This document shows positions 42,711-53,708 of a stretch of 64,000 nucleotides of DNA, piece by piece. Position numbers and translations under genes: made by a program. The DNA lies in assembly GCA_036365455.1 (NCBI GenBank), contig JAWQUS010000008.1:25713501-25777500 (forward strand), read 5' to 3'. Position 1 is the stretch's first letter, and each line of letters starts with the position of its first letter. The notes beneath the pieces are model-generated. The model worked only from the letters and a program-made list of their open reading frames with translations, was not told the origin of the DNA and did no database searches. The stretch is from Macrosoma leucophasiata (lineage: Eukaryota; Arthropoda; Insecta; Lepidoptera; Hedylidae).

Positions 42711-43324
42711 TATATGAATAAACGAAGTAATGCAGTACTCTGACTAATAAGACTATTGCCAAGAGAACGTTGAATGCTTTCTTATGTAGGTACATTTTTG
42801 AATACCTCCATTGAGAAAGATTTAAGTAAGTAACATGAAGCCGGAGTTAAATTACTAGGACGATGGTAGAGGTACCTCTGATGGTTGTAACCTTACACTT
42901 AACTTTTTTCCATTTTCTTTAGAATTGAGCAGGTAACTGTAGCAGCAATACTGCTGGTATCGATCTGCGAGGGGCGAGAGGCCCGCAATGTGCAGAGTAC
43001 TGCCTGCACTGCGGAGAGCTGCGCCTGCGCCGCCCACTCTGTTCTTCACCGATGTCACTTTTCATCAGTTTCAACTTCATTATTAAATCGGATATCGATT
43101 AAAAGAAAGGCAATGTTGAAAAAAAAACGTCGGGGTAATTTAATTAGGCTGGACGGAAGAATTAGTGCTACTCTGTACTACTGTTTTATGGAACTCATTT
43201 TTCGATTGAATAATTATTAACTTTGTAATTTTTAACGAAGTGTTTCATTCAAATTTTACCAAAGTGTGTCATCTCTTATTGCGCTTTGTTTCAGAAGGTG
43301 GCTTACTTAATTATTCTATGTGTG
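42711..43324. other. no recognised feature
   Basis: Includes a short CG-rich palindromic patch near 42965-43030. No gene supported. Confidence 0.3.
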
Positions 43325-43366
43325 TATGTATGTATCACGTATGTATGTATCTTCACGCCAGGCCTA
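43325..43366 (-). repeat. Family M tail fragment
   Basis: (GTAT)n followed by CTTCACGCCAGGCC. Confidence 0.5.
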
Positions 43367-43429
43367 TGGTATCTATGTAGCAGTATGTATCCCAACCCAT
43401 GGATAGACAAAAAGAGAATAAATAGGACG

Positions 43430-43482
43430 AGACGAGTCCGAGTCCGAGTCCGAGCCCGACTCCGAGTCCGAGTCCGACACGT
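43430..43482. repeat. (CGAGTC)n hexanucleotide
   Basis: About eight units with two CCC/ACT variants; gives RVRVR-type peptides in frame, an artefact. Confidence 0.95.
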
Positions 43483-43990
43483 CAGTCTGCTGTATAAAAT
43501 AATGAATACTTCATTTATAATAAAAAAAAATATTAGCTTTGCAATTTTGCGCACAACAATAAGGTTTTTATGACACGACATTTTTGAAATATTCACCTTT
43601 CCTCTTCTAATGCTGCTAATATGTTTTTAGTTATTTTTCCCAAAATCTCCACTAAGCTGATAGTTTTATTAGTAAGGATTTATGGGAAATAACAATCCCC
43701 ACTGGTAGCGATTTGTTGGTGGGATTGCCGGAAAAAACCGTATTATACATTTACACTTTTCTTTTCAATCACACTGTCTATTGATGAAAGTGATTAAACA
43801 TTTAAACCGCGTTAGAATCCATTGCGTAGTTTAAATAATCCAAGCGTGTAGACGAGACGGCAGCAAGTGATGTTATACTGTGAAAAACATGAACTTACTA
43901 TTGTGAGATAGAGATCATTAGAACGTCAGCGGTCAATTAATAGATAATAAGAACAAATAATGAATCTCAGTCCGGCAAACGTTCAAGTGA
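43483..43990. other. no recognised feature
   Basis: AT-rich, nothing supported. Confidence 0.35.
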
Positions 43991-44232
43991 TGCATTTTTT
44001 ATGTAGCAACTGGAAAACAAGCATACAGTTCATATTGATGTTAAGTGATGACTGACACAAAAAACTGAGGTCAAACTGCAGATGCGGTGCCACCCTGAGA
44101 CCTTTAGTTGTTATGTCTCTCCGATAGTTACTTCGGGGCATACCATATAACCGGAACGGCGGCAGATAGATTAGGTAATGCATACGCCTACTCCCTCAAG
44201 CTCCGACATCTGGAACTCTACCACCAGTAAAA
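43991..44232 (-). mobile_element. Family R copy
   Basis: TTTTTTATGTAGCAACTGGA, AACAAGCATACAGTTC, GAGACCTTTAGTTGTTATGT and CTGGAACTCTACCACCAG follow the family order, with the CACGATAGTGCTGAACAC core deleted. Confidence 0.72.
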
Positions 44233-45485
44233 TTTATTTTGCGTATCCGACGAACCTCATAATGCGAAGCTAACTCTGTGTCATCGGCAACTCATTGCCC
44301 CAGCTTTCAGCTCGCGGCGGCTGGTATTATATAATCTTTAATTAGCAGTTGTGCCTAATGCAGCTATTCGTTGCCCGCACTTATCACCAAAGAGATAACC
44401 GCTCTCCTTCGCCTGACTTTAACCATTAACGCGTGTCACATTGAGACTGCCTGGAGATTGCGTACGATGCGAGACGCACATCGGGAGAGTCGGGACGCCG
44501 GGAGCGATCTACACGATTCCACAAAAAAACATTGTATCGTGAACACAAATAAACATGGAACGTAAATAGCTCACAAAAATACTGAATGTGAATAACTGAC
44601 ACAGTTTCGGGTACGAGTTGTCGCGAGAGATTAATTTTATTGAGCACGCGTCAGCGCGTGCCGCGCTTCGTGCTCGTGCGCCTTGCCGCCGCGTCGCCGC
44701 TGCACCGCTGCGCACCTGCCGCGCAACCGCCGCGCACCCGCCGCGCTCCCGGTCCTTCGCCGCACCGTCCACGCACAGACATCCATTGGGGCGCGGCTTC
44801 TGATGTACCTCCTACATCTCAAATCTCTTTCCTCGTATTGCATAGTTCGATTCAAACGTCTACAATTTTATAGATACGATTTGATAATTATAAATTATCT
44901 CGGTATTCTTTATCACCGTCATTAACTCACTTAAAATACAATTAACAATAATTTATGCTTATATTAACTGGCGTGTTATTTGCTGACCCTGAATGAGTTT
45001 TACTTTGATGGCTGATGAATGTTAAAATTTGACAGCAATAAAATTTTCTAAATATCTCAGTTAGGTACTTCGTTCATATCGTCGGCGGCTAGAGTGGTGT
45101 TTAGACTAGTGCAGTCAGTTCACGTCTCCGGCGGCAGCGAATTCCGGCGTCAACAATTCCGTACGATACAAGTGGGAGTTCTCGTGACCTGTCTAAAATG
45201 CGAATCATGTGATTTGTTTGGCACCAACGTTGGCTCCAATGGCGCGTCAGCATTAACCAGTTATTTCTGCCCGGCGCTGAATGCTTGGCAACAATAAAAA
45301 GTTCCGCTGTTTTTCGCGTGCACACGCATCTCCTGCCCCACGCTAATGTGTACTCGCTTCCTGCAAAAGCCACCGGCTACTATTGGCTTGACACCCTGAC
45401 TGATCTATACACATTGTTTCTGACATTTCACACAGAAAAGGATTACAGCAGCGATAGTCTGCCATTTCGAAAATGTACTTGAAAT
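44233..45485. other. unassigned, two CpG-rich islands
   Basis: 44640-44800 is extremely CpG-rich (CGCCGCGTCGCCGCTGCACC) and stays open in several frames on both strands, so no frame can be preferred. 45075-45300 is a second island that contains GCAGTCAGTTC, a good match to the insect initiator TCAGTT. Either may be a promoter or first exon, but no gene is visible next to them. Confidence 0.3.
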
Positions 45486-45640
45486 TAGGGTGACAAACAA
45501 GCATGCAGTTCAGCCTTTAGATAGACAACTACACAAAAACTGGAGATCAGTATGTAGATCCGTCCCCAGATTGATCAGGTAATGTGGAGACGCCCACATC
45601 CTTGAGCTCTGACACTGAAACTCTACCACTAAATCGATAA
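45486..45640 (-). mobile_element. Family R copy with central deletion
   Basis: GGTGACAAACAAGCATGCAG at the tail side and TGATCAGGTAATGTGGAGAC and CTGAAACTCTACCACTAAA at the 5' side; the centre is gone. Confidence 0.6.
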
Positions 45641-45679
45641 GAAATATTGAAGAGCATAGTGAATAACGTACAAATTCTC

Positions 45680-46365
45680 CCTGCGGTAGTAGCGTGTCAA
45701 ATATGGGCATCTTTATCCCCGAAGTTCCCAGGCGGGGCAGGGCGGCTTAGATTGGGTAGCGGTAGACAAATGATAAATAAATTAAGACACATCATTGTGC
45801 GCGACGTGCGGTTCAAATGGGCACTTGTGGGTCAAAGTTGGTGTTGAATACACTTACTGCTCAGTGGCTGTTTGCTTTGTTTCAGCAAGTCAAAGTACGA
45901 GAAGCGAATATAGCTACGTTTTCGTTACGAGCGCTGCAAAACATTTCCTTCGCAACTTTTTACGAAATACAATTTTAGGACAGGTAATAAACACAATAAA
46001 ACATAGCGTGCATTACACGCGCCAACTCCCTTCTTGTACCTACCTAATTTTGTGAAGATTTTTTTGCAATTGTATTTGGTAAAGAGTTGCGAAGGAGGTG
46101 ATGTTGCTACTTTGCTTCTTGTAGTCCAAATCGTTGAAACATAGAGAACAGCCGCCGAGAGCAGCAAGACCTTGCCGCGATTTTCAGATAACACCGCCTT
46201 TGACCCACTAACGCGCATTAGATCCTCACATCGCTCACTTTGCTACCTCATTTATTTAACATTAGTCTACCGCTACCCAATCAATTTAAGTTGGTTCGGG
46301 TTTGAACGCCGAGGATAAAGGCTTAATGAGTGTCTATGTGTAATTCGCTTGTACCGTAGCAACAT
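45680..46365. mobile_element. large fold-back element, about 690 bp
   Basis: Left and right halves are inverted and diverged. Matched pairs from outside in: CTTTATCCCCGAAGTTC with CTTTATCCTCGGCGTTC; ATTGGGTAGCGGTAGAC exact; GTGGGTCAAAGTTGGTGTT with GTGGGTCAAAGGCGGTGTT; CCTTCGCAACTTTTTACGAA with CCTTCGCAACTCTTTACCAA (right halves given as reverse complements). Arms are about 300 bp each with a short centre near 46000-46040. No transposase, no clear target duplication; exact ends are uncertain by some tens of bases. Confidence 0.7.
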
Positions 46366-46439
46366 TTTAGGTTTTAATTAATAAAATGCGTTCATCTTTT
46401 TTTATTATTTTTTTAATTTTAATTTATTTAGGGCAATAA

Positions 46440-46995
46440 ACAGTTAGACAGTGTGATAAGAGAAGTAATGAATATACAATTACATTAAATCATACTAAGG
46501 AAAGAATTAATTATTTACCAATTTTCCCAATTCCCCATATCATTAAGAAACTGAGAAATGGAATGAATATGCAGTTCCAAGTGCAGTTAATACTGAGAAG
46601 AACTCTGCCACTGTGAACTTAGCACAGCTTTTTTAAATTTAAATTTAAATCGAATACAGTCTGTAATAATATAAAATTCTATCCCATGTGTGGTGTCATT
46701 TAGATAATCATACATTTTATAATAATTGCACATGCTTATACAAAGCGTCTTTTGATTACTTTTGAAAGATTTTTCAGGCACATTTTTAGGTATTTTGTTA
46801 AGAAGCGTATACATTGATATGCGTATACTCTAAAAACTCAAACTCATGTATTCATATAACCATTAAGCTCTTCCATAAAATTCGCTAATACGAGTATCTT
46901 TACGAACATTCATACATTTTCGTAAATGTATTGCTAAGCCAGAGTCAATATATTTATTTCCTTAAATTTATCTCTGAGCGACACTCTCGAACTGC
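46440..46995 (-). pseudogene. LINE A family 3' fragment
   Basis: Minus-strand 75-residue frame (46814-46587): LLNKIPKNVPEKSFKSNQKT, then MCNYYKMYDYLNDTTHG. LINE A has LFNQIPKNVQSL..KKVMKERLYKCNYYKTSDYLNDNTS at its C-terminus. Downstream AGTTCCAAGTGCAGTTAATA matches its 3' UTR. Plus-strand 46925-46990 (AAATGTATTGCTAAGC, AAATTTATCTCTGAGCG) matches more of the RT tail at 18418-18475. The rest is missing. Confidence 0.82.
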
Positions 46996-47639
46996 AGAAG
47001 GTTCACCCACGTGAGGAATAAAGTATCTGTCTTATCATCGTTTTGTTAAAAGATACACCGATTGTTTATATTGCCCAATGAAGTCCAATAAACAGGAAAT
47101 AAATTTGAGAGCAAAGCCGCGTGCATCGGTAGGTGTCAAACATTATCGTCCGTTATTTGTGGAGTGTCACTCGAGCTAATTTAACTAACGTGCCAAATTT
47201 ACAAATGGGGCATTAATCAGATATTTTATTGGCCAATAAAACTATTTTTTATACTCATACCTAACTATTTCGTGTTATGTTTTCGGTAAGGGAAAACAAA
47301 CGTATGCCAATCTAATATAATTTAATGTAGTCAGCAGAGATGGTCGAGCTAATGCGCGAGCTATTTCAGGCGGCTAGATTATTGGGCGAAATGTTTACGG
47401 ATTAGCTGAACCCGCGCTATATATACGCTCCAGAAGACAGCTTGCGGCCATCGCGGCCATCGCGCGCGACGGCTCATTGTCACCGCGCTCGTGCATCCAA
47501 CAGCCAATACCATAACATCGCGGTATAAATATAGCTGGCTTCTTCGTCAAGGTGAAAGTATTTGATGGTCCCGGAACCTGGAGACACGCTGCGATACAGA
47601 CAATACTTACTCCTCCTATTCAAAACTTTCGCCTTATTA
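46996..47639. promoter_or_regulatory. intergenic stretch with two TATA-like boxes
   Basis: 47340-47540 is CpG-rich and holds GCTATATATACGC (47417-47429) and GGTATAAATATAGC (47521-47534). No open frame with a known domain follows either box, and a family R copy begins at about 47640. Promoter identity is inferred only from these motifs. 46996-47330 shows nothing. Confidence 0.2.
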
Positions 47640-47810
47640 AACACCTACTGGTGTCTGTGGAAACAGTGCGCCACACTTTAGGGAGGAAACCTAGTAATAA
47701 TGGGTAGGTTTTCCCGATCAGAGTTTCAGTGTCGGACTTGTGTTGGGCAAGTGTCCCCGCATCACCTAATCTATCGCCGCCAAATGTTCTGGTTAACTTA
47801 GGACCCCTTT
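47640..47810 (+). mobile_element. Family R copy, strongly diverged
   Basis: CAGAGTTTCAGTGTCGGACT, CCCCGCATCACCTAATCTAT and CGCCGCCAAATGTTCTGGTT are recognisable versions of the family R 5' half in plus orientation. Confidence 0.5.
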
Positions 47811-47943
47811 TTACGAAAATTGCACGAACGAAGTACGAGTAGTAGGTATGGAATATGGCACACTTATAGTTTTTAAGTATGTAGGAGAAGTGCAGAACGC
47901 TAATATTTTTCAGTAATGATGCTTATAAAGTACCTACATTAAA

Positions 47944-48541
47944 TCTATAGATATAATAAAACAGTAAAACCCGAGTGTCTGTACATTGTATATATTTACG
48001 AAAAACTAATTGGGGGCGATGTTAAAATAGTATTAGAACACTTTTCAATGATTTTTAATTTTATTGTCTGTCTGTTTGTCTGTTTGTCCCTTTGTCCAGG
48101 CTAATCTCCGAAGATACTGGACGGATTCAAATGAAACTTTTTGTGGTGTATAGATACTAAGCCTGGCCAACACTTAAGCTACTTTTTACTGCGGGAAAAT
48201 CCCTCATTCCCACGGAAATCTCTACATTTAATAAAATCGTAGGAAAGTCAAAACTGTACATTGAATATTTTTTAAAAGAATACTTGGGACGTGATCTGCA
48301 ATAATATCGAAGCCAAAAATATAGTTTTCAGATTTATTGTCTGTTTGTCTCTATGTATGTCCGGGCTAAACTAAAAAAGTACCTACTAAATGGCGCCTGT
48401 TAGTAATATTCATGCAAAATTTGAAGAAAAAATTTGCTTATTAATTCTAACTCTACATTTAATTTCATTTTCCTATACAATATCAAACCTTTGACACATT
48501 ATTTCATTGTGAGGCAATACGAAGTTTGCCGGGTCAGCTAG
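47944..48541 (+). mobile_element. chimeric non-autonomous Helitron H8
   Basis: Starts TCTATAGATATAATAAAACA after A47943 and ends GCCGGGTCAGCTAG before T48542. The 5' two-thirds carry (GTCT)n, GGCTAATCTCCGAAGATAC and a TACTGGACGGATTC segment typical of one subfamily. The last ~115 bases (TTTGACACATTATTTCATTG onward) match the H1/H2/H9 subfamily. Confidence 0.85.
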
Positions 48542-48597
48542 TCAATAAATAAATCATTACATGCACTACTAGAGAATATGTAATAATACACTACCAA

Positions 48598-48786
48598 GCA
48601 TTTATGAAAAACATTACACTGGTAGAGTTCCAGTGCAGGAGCTCGAGGGCGGAGGCAGTGTAGGCACCACCGCATTACCTAATTTATCTGCCGCTAAATG
48701 GTAGTGTTCAGCACTACCGTGTTCTGGTTAGATGGTAATGTATGACTCCGTAATAACCTTTATAGAGACATAATAACTAAGGGCTC
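48598..48786 (+). mobile_element. Family R 5' half, plus orientation
   Basis: ACTGGTAGAGTTCCAGTGCA, GGAGCTCGAGGGCGG, CACCGCATTACCTAATTTAT, CTGCCGCTAAATGGTAGTGT, GTGTTCTGGTTAGATGGTAA. Breaks off after the TCCGTAATAACCTTTATAG segment, before the tail. Confidence 0.72.
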
Positions 48787-49285
48787 CAATCACTCGCGAC
48801 TGGTAAACCAGTTGACTAATCACATACAACGTCTTAAATCTTCTTCCTGCACGCATTGAAACAAAACTATTTTTCGAATGTATTTCGCTATTAAATTAAA
48901 CGATTTGTAAAACTAGTCCGAGGCGACTAGTAGTTGTCAGCTTCCTTAATGTCGCTGTGGAGCGATTATATGCTCTTCACCGCCCAGATTGGGGTGATAT
49001 TTGCTTATTTGTGATACTCTTCTTAGGTCAAAGCCATTGTTCTTAATTTTAGAACAATTGGCGAACAATTTAAATATAACTTCAGCCTATACTAAAATAG
49101 AATAAGACGTCCCTTAATAGCGTTTTGTTTTAAGTCAGAAATAATCTCTCGCCCGCTCGCCGCCGCTCACTCCCTATAACACAATTATAAACTTGGAACT
49201 CGGGGTGCTCGTTATCCAATTCCGTCCTTACTACCTTTATAACATGAATGAAACTACAGTTCTTGGGTATTCCTTTATTGAATTA
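48787..49285. other. no recognised feature
   Basis: Mostly AT-rich, with one GC-rich short section at 49150-49180. Confidence 0.35.
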
Positions 49286-49560
49286 CTAGCTCATGCCCGG
49301 TGACCTCGTTTCCGAAATGTTTTCCAGATTATGTTTTTGGGAGATTTTCTCGGCGCGCACACTACAAATCACCGAAGCGTTATCGCAATCCAATTATGGA
49401 TTTAGGGATGCATAAAGTGCAAAAACAAATAAATTATTTTGCTTAAAACAACTTATCGCACCTTAAGAATTACATCGACGCAAATGCAAAATATACGAAA
49501 AAGCTTTTTTGTTCTGCAAACACTTAAAAAACAAACAATCTATCGAATGCAACATCGACT
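49286..49560 (-). mobile_element. possible Helitron 3' end H10
   Basis: The minus strand ends GTCACCGGGCATGAGCTAG before T, like other Helitron 3' termini. The 5' end (TCTATAC-like) could not be found, so the left limit at 49560 is arbitrary. Confidence 0.3.
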
Positions 49561-49599
49561 CTTGTTTTGTTATCGTTATTTCCGCTAGATGGAAGTAGT

Positions 49600-49706
49600 G
49601 TCTATGTTGGTTTGAGCAGATCTTGAAGGCAACAACGCCTGATTGGCCAGAAGCGCGCGGGTCGCGGGACGAGTGAGTTGCTTCGTAGTGCTACAACGAC
49701 GCCAAG
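49600..49706 (+). promoter_or_regulatory. candidate first exon with splice donor
   Basis: A GC-rich 80-bp block containing TGATTGGCCAG (an inverted CCAAT box) and GCGCGCGGGTCGCGGGACG ends with GCCAAG|GTAAGTTAG, a near-ideal splice donor at 49706/49707. After it the sequence becomes strongly AT-rich, as an intron would. No ATG frame of note is inside, so it would be a non-coding first exon. No matching downstream exon was identified. Confidence 0.28.
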
Positions 49707-49858
49707 GTAAGTTAGGTCATAATTATAGCATTTTTTTAGAAGAACATTGACTCAAATGTAATTTGTGTCATTTATCAAAAGTTATATTAAAACATTTATA
49801 GTCTTAATAACGAGTCAATTTAGAAACTAAGTTATAATGACTTTTTGAGATTTTTATA

Positions 49859-50253
49859 CAGGTGGAAGTATAACGGTTACATTAATTTTAACCACGTGTT
49901 CCAGGCTGTGCACCAAGAATATTGGTGTATTTTTATTTTTGTAACATTAATACTTACTGAGATATAAACATTTGTTTAAAATGAAAACATGTAACAACCT
50001 GTACATGCTAGGGCGGTTATTAACCTCTGTTACACATTACGACCAATGAACGCGACGCACGATGCGAGATGTGTGCGTAGATTGATAGAAAATTCTGCAT
50101 ACGGAGTGATCAAAATTTTAATGCTAAATTTATTATTTAGTTTGTTTGAAAATTTCATTTTCTTAAATTACGAGTTATTACAAATTAATAATTTTTGTAT
50201 AAATACCTATCACTAGGCCTTGAATTAAATGTAACCGTTACGCTTCCACCCTG
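49859..50253. mobile_element. 395-bp MITE, TA-flanked
   Basis: CAGGTGGAAGTATAACGGTT on the left faces CAGGGTGGAAGCGTAACGGT on the right (reverse complement), and both arms run on through ACATT(T)AATT, giving about 31 bp of inverted terminus. TATA borders both sides. TA target and CAGGGTG ends suggest a Tc1/mariner-superfamily derivative. No coding capacity. Confidence 0.8.
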
Positions 50254-52180
50254 TATAAGTTGTACTGCTATTTTTCTTAATTACGTGCATTTATGGTGCT
50301 TTTTTTTAATTGGTGATGTTCCTGGTATATTTAAGAGTAGTTTGATGTTTACGATTAGTTGATTACTTTTAACAAGTGTAATGTGATAGATGTGAAAAAT
50401 GTTAAGTCTTTGATTAAGTGAAGTGTTAAGAAAATAGAGACATGTTTTTATGCTAAAATTTATCGTAAAAGTGATAGTAATTAAAAATTAAGCTAATTTC
50501 ACTTTTATTGTTCCTTTGCCTACTTATTTCATGTGTCTTTAGAAATAAATTATAATTTCGTTTAATTCTGTGTTTAATTCTATACTTTGAAATGTTCCAT
50601 TACCAAGCCATCTTTGTTATATTGACTTAAAATTATTCTCCTGTTTTTGTTGTTTTAAACAGCTTTTCTACTGTTTTGAAACAACAATCATTTTTAAATA
50701 ATGAAATATAAACATATTTCATTTTTTGGATATTTATTTAGCTAATGTTTTATCTTTACGTCAATGATCCTTTAAAGCTATAGACTTTTTAAATTATCTT
50801 AATGCAACAATGACTTAACTGTTGGTTCTATATATTTTAGTACATTGTTACAAAAAATCTATGAAGTATAGACTTAAGCAAACTTAAACAACTTAATATA
50901 AACATAACCAAAAATTAAATTATATCAAAAAATATTGAATAGTTTAGTTTTACGAAGAGTAATTTAAAAAAGAGTTATTACAAAGTTACAAACTCATTTT
51001 TCTCAAACTTATAGTATTTGCATTTGCGTCGGTGTAATTCTAAAGGTGCGTTATGTGCTTCGTATAAAAGGTCTGTACTACCGAATGGATATTCGTAAAA
51101 TTCAATTTCAGGCTGTCTATACTACCTATTTTATATTTTAGGTCATAGCTCAGACTATTTCAAGGAAAACATACAACATACATTAATATAAGAATACAGT
51201 ATATAAATAAATATTTAAAATAGGTTTCATTCATTGAACTTGATATTTCCGTGAAGCAGGTCGGTGCTCGCCTCTCTTACGCCGCGCTTCCATTTACCTT
51301 GAACCGATCCCGAATTGTTACACTTTTTTTTGCAATCAAGTGCATTGAACTCAGATTATTGTCTCATTTCAATTTAATTCACGAGATTGTTGTAAAGAAA
51401 ATCGTCTCCACGCTCATTTGTGACGCGAATTACTTTTATTCTGATTTAAACTACAAACACCTGCCGACCGTGCCAAATGCTAAGATTTTACGACTTGTTA
51501 CGTGTGACACTAGCTGGTGTAAAAAACTGAACTGGAGCTTACTAATTTGCCCAAATTAAACTTTTACCGCACCATCACACAGAACTCGATCTATTTAGTC
51601 AAGGTAGGTCAGCCTTGGTCTTCCTGGGTCTCTGCAACCATCCACATTCGCATTGTATATCTGTTTAGTCATTCGCTTATTCGACACTCTTTCTCTAGCC
51701 CGAACCATCGGAACCTGCCTTTTTTCATATTTACACCGATACTATCATTCACACAAAGCCTCTTTCTTACGTCTTCATTACGAACGCGATCGGCGCGTGC
51801 ATACACCGCAGATCTTGCGCAAAGTTCTCATCTCGACAGCGTTTAATTTGCTTTCATGCTCTTTCCTATCAGTCACACTGATAGTCCAGTATGTAAATTC
51901 TACAGTCTGCATCAAAACCAGAGAGTTCCATGTAGATTCTGCCTTTGTGCCGGAAATTAGGTTGGAAATTATTGCGCAGCACTAATCTTTTGGTAAGAAA
52001 ACAGTACAGTATGGCCTCAATCAGCCTTATTGTCCATTCTTTTTATGATAAGATCCGCTTTATAATCTTCAAAATAAATACTCATTATTTCACCATTGTC
52101 TTAAAAGTGCAACTTCTGTTTTTTTCTCTCTATTTTGCATTAGTTTCGCCGAATTCATAATATATATCTATTTATATATT
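50254..52180. other. 1.9 kb without recognised gene
   Basis: 50260-51230 is very AT-rich and free of recognised repeats. 51250-51990 is more balanced and pyrimidine-rich, with overlapping frames of 102, 99 and 110 residues in different frames. None has a known domain, and the frames overlap each other, which argues against them. Confidence 0.3.
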
Positions 52181-52183
52181 TTA

Positions 52184-52765
52184 TGTGATGGTGGAGGCAA
52201 ACAAGCATGCAGTGCACATGGATGTTAAGTGACAACTGCAGCTTATAGACAATATACAGAATAACTATGAAGATACTGAAGACCTGTTAAAACATATTCT
52301 ATAACAAGCACATTTTAATACACAAAGGCACGCATAAAACGCCTTCACACTCAAGCACACACACACATACACACACACACAAACACGAGCGCGCGCGCGC
52401 GCTTTAATAAATTCATAAACACACACCTAATAAACACTCATCTTCTGTACATGCGCATTACTGCCACAATATTTAATATTATTTTTGTTTTCATTTTTCA
52501 TTGTGTTCTTATGGCTATGTATTATATTGGAACCTATCTGTATATATAATGTTCGGAGGAGGGTGCTGATTCTCGCGACACAATATTTTATTACTTTTGC
52601 AAGTGTCCACGTTTACACTTGTAATGTAATACCACATTGTATTGTTCCAATAATAAATCAATTTCGTTTTTTTTAAAATGTTGTATAACTAGAAGTCAAA
52701 GTGGTGATGCGTTGCCACCCCTCTCTTCTGTGATAGTTATTACGGAGCCATACATTAACATAGAA
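52184..52765 (-). mobile_element. Family R copy split by about 420 bp
   Basis: ATGGTGGAGGCAAACAAGCA and GTGACAACTGCAGCTTATAG at 52190-52250, then a 420-bp unrelated segment, then AAGTGGTGATGCGTTGCCAC, TGTGATAGTTATTACGGAGC and CATACATTAACAT at 52698-52762. The inserted part ends in CCAATAATAAATCAATTTCG plus a T/A-rich run and could be another LINE tail. Confidence 0.6.
52340..52402. repeat. (CA)n to (CG)n alternating tract
   Basis: CACACACACATACACACACA is followed by GAGCGCGCGCGCGCGC. A long run of alternating purine and pyrimidine, the type of sequence able to adopt Z-DNA. Confidence 0.93.
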
Positions 52766-53455
52766 GGAAAGTAAGTGGTTTGGCATCCAGAAGGCTGCTA
52801 AGACACATGCTATAACAGGCATCAGGGTGAAACGAAGCTCACAAGAAAAGTGGAGGGTCTGCAACTTGGGAAATGTAATATTGTGTACACTCAATAAAAG
52901 ACAATATTTGGCATTGAATCGGCGTATCGTTGCAATACTTTTCAGTTGCTGTCACATGTCTAACAATTGGTGCTAGCAATACATTCGGAAACGAACATGA
53001 CAGCGGGGAAGCGCTGTTGCCCGCTGCCCGCTGCCCGCTGCCCGTGCCGCCTGTCGGCACTCCACACATATCTACTGAAGGAAATGTTACCTACACCTTC
53101 GCGATATTACAAAAAAGTTGCAAATAATATTCACGAGTTGTGGCAATCACTTGAAACTTATTTGTTGCGTTGGGACACTGAAAATAATAAGCGAGCAAAA
53201 GCTGTTCATAAATTAATTTCAAAATCAATGAACCATTTTTCCCATGAATTCGTAACATAAATTCAGCCAAAAGATGTCCACTGCTAGAGAGTAGGTACCT
53301 GTAACCTGCTCCAAAGATGTTCACAGCAGGACTGTGTACGTGTATGTAGAAACTGCTCGTAGAATGGATAAAATAAATATTACCTTAAACTCCCCCAAGG
53401 AATCTACTCTATACCAAACTTCAGCTGTCTACGACCAGTAATTCGGCTGTGCATA
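52766..53455. other. unassigned, with a short GC minisatellite
   Basis: 53016-53045 has four CCGCTGC/CCGCTGCC units. 97- and 77-residue frames over it have no known domain. Confidence 0.3.
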
Positions 53456-53577
53456 GTCTGTCAGTTACTCAATCACTCAGACGCTCAGCCCTTCAGTCAT
53501 TCAATCACTCAGTCACTCAGTCACTCGGTCACTCAGTCACTCAATCACTCAATCACTTAGTCACTCAATCACTCTGT
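53456..53577. repeat. 8-bp minisatellite CACTCAGT
   Basis: About 14 units of CACTCAGT/CACTCAAT with point changes. Confidence 0.95.
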
Positions 53578-53708
53578 CAAGAAGTCTAGAGTTTTGTGTT
53601 GATACCGCACAATAAGGCTGCTAAAGTATGTTTGAAAGCATTACTTACTTAGATCAATACTGTCACGGATCACTGTGTGAGTTCGAAACAAACAACTTCG
53701 CGAGTGTA

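Noticed and set aside
44509..44925. Alanine/arginine-rich frames on both strands near 44.6-44.9 kb
   Set aside because: CpG-rich composition keeps all frames open; none has a recognised motif.
51251..51985. Three overlapping plus-strand frames of about 100 residues
   Set aside because: They overlap in different frames in a pyrimidine-rich stretch and resemble no known protein.
53456..53577. CRISPR-like array
   Set aside because: Continuous 8-bp tandem repeat without spacers, in an animal genome.
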